DNA from: Deltaproteobacteria bacterium
Lineage (GTDB): Bacteria > Desulfobacterota > Desulfobacteria > Desulfobacterales > ETH-SRB1
DNA: 15,992 bases
Direction: 5' to 3'
Assembly: GCA_003647525.1 (NCBI GenBank)
Contig: QMMZ01000011.1
Span: 1-15,992 of the forward strand
The position numbers and the translations under genes were made by a program. This document shows positions 14,174 through 15,992 of the stretch, piece by piece (position 1 is the first letter of the stretch; every line of letters begins with the position of its first letter). The notes beneath the pieces are model-generated. The model had not been told where the DNA came from and ran no database searches. It saw only the letters and a list, made by a program, of their open reading frames with translations.

Positions 14174-14324
14174 CGGTTGATTGAAACATAAAGGCGAAAG
14201 GCCTTGATGCTAAACTGAGAACTCAATTTTATATTGCATGTAAAGTTAAAATATTATCTGAAAAAATTCAAGGCATAATTCAACAAAAAAACCGTAAACC
14301 GTAAACTGATAACTGTGAACGGTT
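14148..14324. repeat. Dispersed element copy B with inverted iterated heptamer ends
   Basis: The left end is CACGGTTTACGGTTCACAGT with more heptamers, the core is AT-rich, and the right end is the inverse series (aaccgta, aaccgta, aactga, aactgtgaac). Layout and core match copy A (1573-1756), with shared AACATAAA, AAAGGC and GAGAACTCAA followed by TTTATATT and CATGT. It begins inside the 3' end of the HD-domain gene and ends 35 bases before the activase start. It has no coding capacity of its own. Confidence 0.8.
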
Positions 14325-14359
14325 ACTGGAAAAGCTGAAAGGGAAAAACTCAAAGGTAA

Positions 14360-15958
14360 ATGATAACAAAAATGGAAAATACTTATTCAGCAGGTGTTGA
14401 TATTGGCTCCACAACAGCCAAGGTCGTGATATGCGATGCTGATAGCAAGATGCTTTTTGAGCGCTATAGACGCCACCAGGCAAAGACCGTGGAAACGGTT
14501 CAAGAAATTTTGCAGGAAGCATTGGACGAGCTGGGCAATATCCCGGTCGAGTTGACAGTGACAGGTTCAGCAGGTATGGGGCTTGCCGAGACATATAATC
14601 TTCCGTTCATCCAGGAGGTGGTGGCTTCAGCGCGCTTCATAAAGGATGTCTATCCTGAAGTCAGAACTTTTATCGAGATAGGAGGGGAAGACTCCAAAAT
14701 CATCTTTTTTGATGATCATTTTCGTCCGGACATGAGAATGAACGGCAGTTGTGCCGGGGGCACGGGAGCATTTATTGATCAGATGGCTGTGCTTCTTGAT
14801 GTGCCTGTCTCTGAATTTAATGCGCTGGCTGAAAAGGCTGTATCCATTTATCCCATTGCTTCCCGGTGCGGTGTTTTTGCCAAGACCGATATTCAGGCCT
14901 TGTTGAGCAGAGATGTTTCGAGAGAAGATGTAGCTGCTTCTGTATTTCACTCAGTCGCCATTCAGGTGATAACCGCTCTTTCGCGGGGCCGCGACATCAA
15001 AAGCAAGATACTCCTTGGCGGCGGCCCGTTGAGCTTTTATCCTGAGCTAAGACGGGCGTTTGTTAAAGTTCTGGCAATAAAGAATCCAAACGACCTGATT
15101 ATTACCGACCGGCCTGAACTCATCCCTGCCATGGGCGCGGCGCTGCTCCATGAGGATCAACCGCATCAGATAAAGCTTAAAGACTTACTGTTATTGTCCA
15201 AAACCAAAGATTTCGGAAAGATAAACCAGGCTTCGAGGAGGCTTACGCCCCTTTTTGAAAGTAAAGCGGAATTTGAATCGTGGCAGAAAAAGCACCTTAA
15301 GAACCTGGTGCCCAGGGTCAGTCTGGACCAGGTAAAAGACAAAGACCTTTTTCTGGGTATAGATTCCGGCTCTACTACTACAAAGCTTGTTCTTGCTGAT
15401 GACAGGGAAAGATTTGTCATCGGTCATTACCGGCCCAATAACGGCAATCCTATCCAGGCTGTAAAGGAAGCGTTGTCTGAATTTGCAAAAAAATTCAAAA
15501 AGGCCGGTTTCCGGCCACGCATTATCAGGACAGCCGCAACCGGTTACGGTGAAGACCTGATCAAGGCTGCCTTTGGCCTGGATGACGGCGTGGTGGAAAC
15601 CATGGCGCACTACCGGGCAGCCAGGCGCTTTGACAATGAAGTTTCGTTTATTTTAGACATCGGTGGCCAGGACATGAAAGCGATCTATATCCGGGATCAT
15701 GCTGCGTCGGATATACAGGTCAATGAAGCGTGTTCATCCGGATGCGGTTCATTTCTTGAGACATTTGCCTCTTCCCTGGGATACAGCATCACGGATTTTG
15801 CCAAAATAGCGTGCGAGAAAAATGCCCCGTTTGATCTGGGAACCAGATGCACTGTTTTTATGAACTCAAAAGTCAAGCAGGCATTGCGCGAAGGAGCAAC
15901 AGTTGCTGATGTTTCAGCGGGACTTGCTTATTCGGTAATTAAAAATTCTATTTACTAG
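14360..15958 (+). CDS. Large acyl-CoA dehydratase/benzoyl-CoA-reductase-type activase (double ASKHA), broken by TAG
   Basis: Activases of this family use ATP to drive one electron to 2-hydroxyacyl-CoA dehydratases or related reductases in anaerobes. Two ASKHA domains are visible. The first has [10 protein letters not shown] (13-22), EIGGEDSKI (106-114), [11 protein letters not shown] (C131) and [11 protein letters not shown] (C170), the two Cys that ligate the [4Fe-4S] cluster at the dimer interface. The second has [16 protein letters not shown] (about 333-348), [22 protein letters not shown] (about 453-463) and [14 protein letters not shown]. The frame stops at TAG 15956-15958 after SVIKNSIY. 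It then continues in frame to the window edge as VLKLRDVEILG, as relatives do (YKVxKxRDxxxLG and on to the DUF2229 region). ATG 14360 follows AAAGG; ATG 14372 is an alternative. Expected full length is over 1000 residues, so the protein is either truncated or read through. Confidence 0.88.
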   Translation: MITKMENTYSAGVDIGSTTAKVVICDADSKMLFERYRRHQAKTVETVQEILQEALDELGNIPVELTVTGSAGMGLAETYNLPFIQEVVASARFIKDVYPEVRTFIEIGGEDSKIIFFDDHFRPDMRMNGSCAGGTGAFIDQMAVLLDVPVSEFNALAEKAVSIYPIASRCGVFAKTDIQALLSRDVSREDVAASVFHSVAIQVITALSRGRDIKSKILLGGGPLSFYPELRRAFVKVLAIKNPNDLIITDRPELIPAMGAALLHEDQPHQIKLKDLLLLSKTKDFGKINQASRRLTPLFESKAEFESWQKKHLKNLVPRVSLDQVKDKDLFLGIDSGSTTTKLVLADDRERFVIGHYRPNNGNPIQAVKEALSEFAKKFKKAGFRPRIIRTAATGYGEDLIKAAFGLDDGVVETMAHYRAARRFDNEVSFILDIGGQDMKAIYIRDHAASDIQVNEACSSGCGSFLETFASSLGYSITDFAKIACEKNAPFDLGTRCTVFMNSKVKQALREGATVADVSAGLAYSVIKNSIY

Positions 15959-15992
15959 GTTCTCAAATTAAGAGATGTCGAGATCTTAGGGA

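Overview
The window looks like chromosomal DNA of an anaerobic deltaproteobacterium (Desulfobacterota, perhaps Desulfobacterales). That is an inference from gene content: a murC-murB-ftsQ-ftsA-ftsZ block with no ddl, a B12-type radical SAM protein directly after ftsZ, an RdgC-like pair, and a large double-ASKHA acyl-CoA dehydratase/benzoyl-CoA-reductase-type activase typical of strict anaerobes.

Layout. (1) 1-121 is the 3' end of a group II intron: probable end of the intron protein, domain V, and domain VI with a bulged branch-point A. It lies just upstream of murC. (2) 204-6033 is the end of a division and cell wall (dcw) cluster: murC, murB, ftsQ, ftsA, ftsZ, all on +. A dispersed element ending in iterated ACGGTTT/ACGGTTC heptamers separates murC and murB, and an 11-bp perfect hairpin lies between ftsA and ftsZ. 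(3) 6040-7773 encodes a B12-binding-type radical SAM protein. (4) 7786-8928 on - is an RdgC-like gene followed in the same frame, after TAG plus one codon, by a companion gene. (5) 8970-9259 holds tRNA-Lys(CTT) on - with encoded CCA, a long terminator-like hairpin and a double-hairpin repeat. (6) 9260-9740 is AT-rich and mostly non-coding, with a near-consensus sigma70 promoter at 9611-9639. (7) 9741-12169 is a likely operon: a 54-56 aa small protein, a 380-aa amphipathic-helix (apolipoprotein/LEA/phasin-like) protein, and a secreted helical protein built of three units of about 108 residues. (8) 12264-13086 is a decayed chimera: the front of a patatin phospholipase with an in-frame TAG, joined to the end of an RND efflux pump with a poly-C frameshift. 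(9) 13148-14173 is a membrane protein of the CmpB-like family fused to an HD domain; its last residues come from a second copy of the heptamer-ended element. (10) 14360 to the window end is the activase, interrupted by TAG at 15956-15958, after which family-like sequence continues in frame.

How the parts work together. MurC and MurB make UDP-MurNAc-peptide precursors, FtsQ/A/Z build the divisome, and all are tightly packed or overlapping. The helical-protein operon looks like a separate accessory unit with its own promoter, one product cytoplasmic and one exported.

Most unusual signal. The confidently ended genes use TAA or TGA. The TAG codons that close reading frames are followed in frame by plausible continuation (RdgC pair, patatin, activase), and the RND fragment also ends in TAG. 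This could be independent decay plus one natural gene pair, or amber codons read as sense (pyrrolysine is known in some deltaproteobacteria). The window alone cannot decide.
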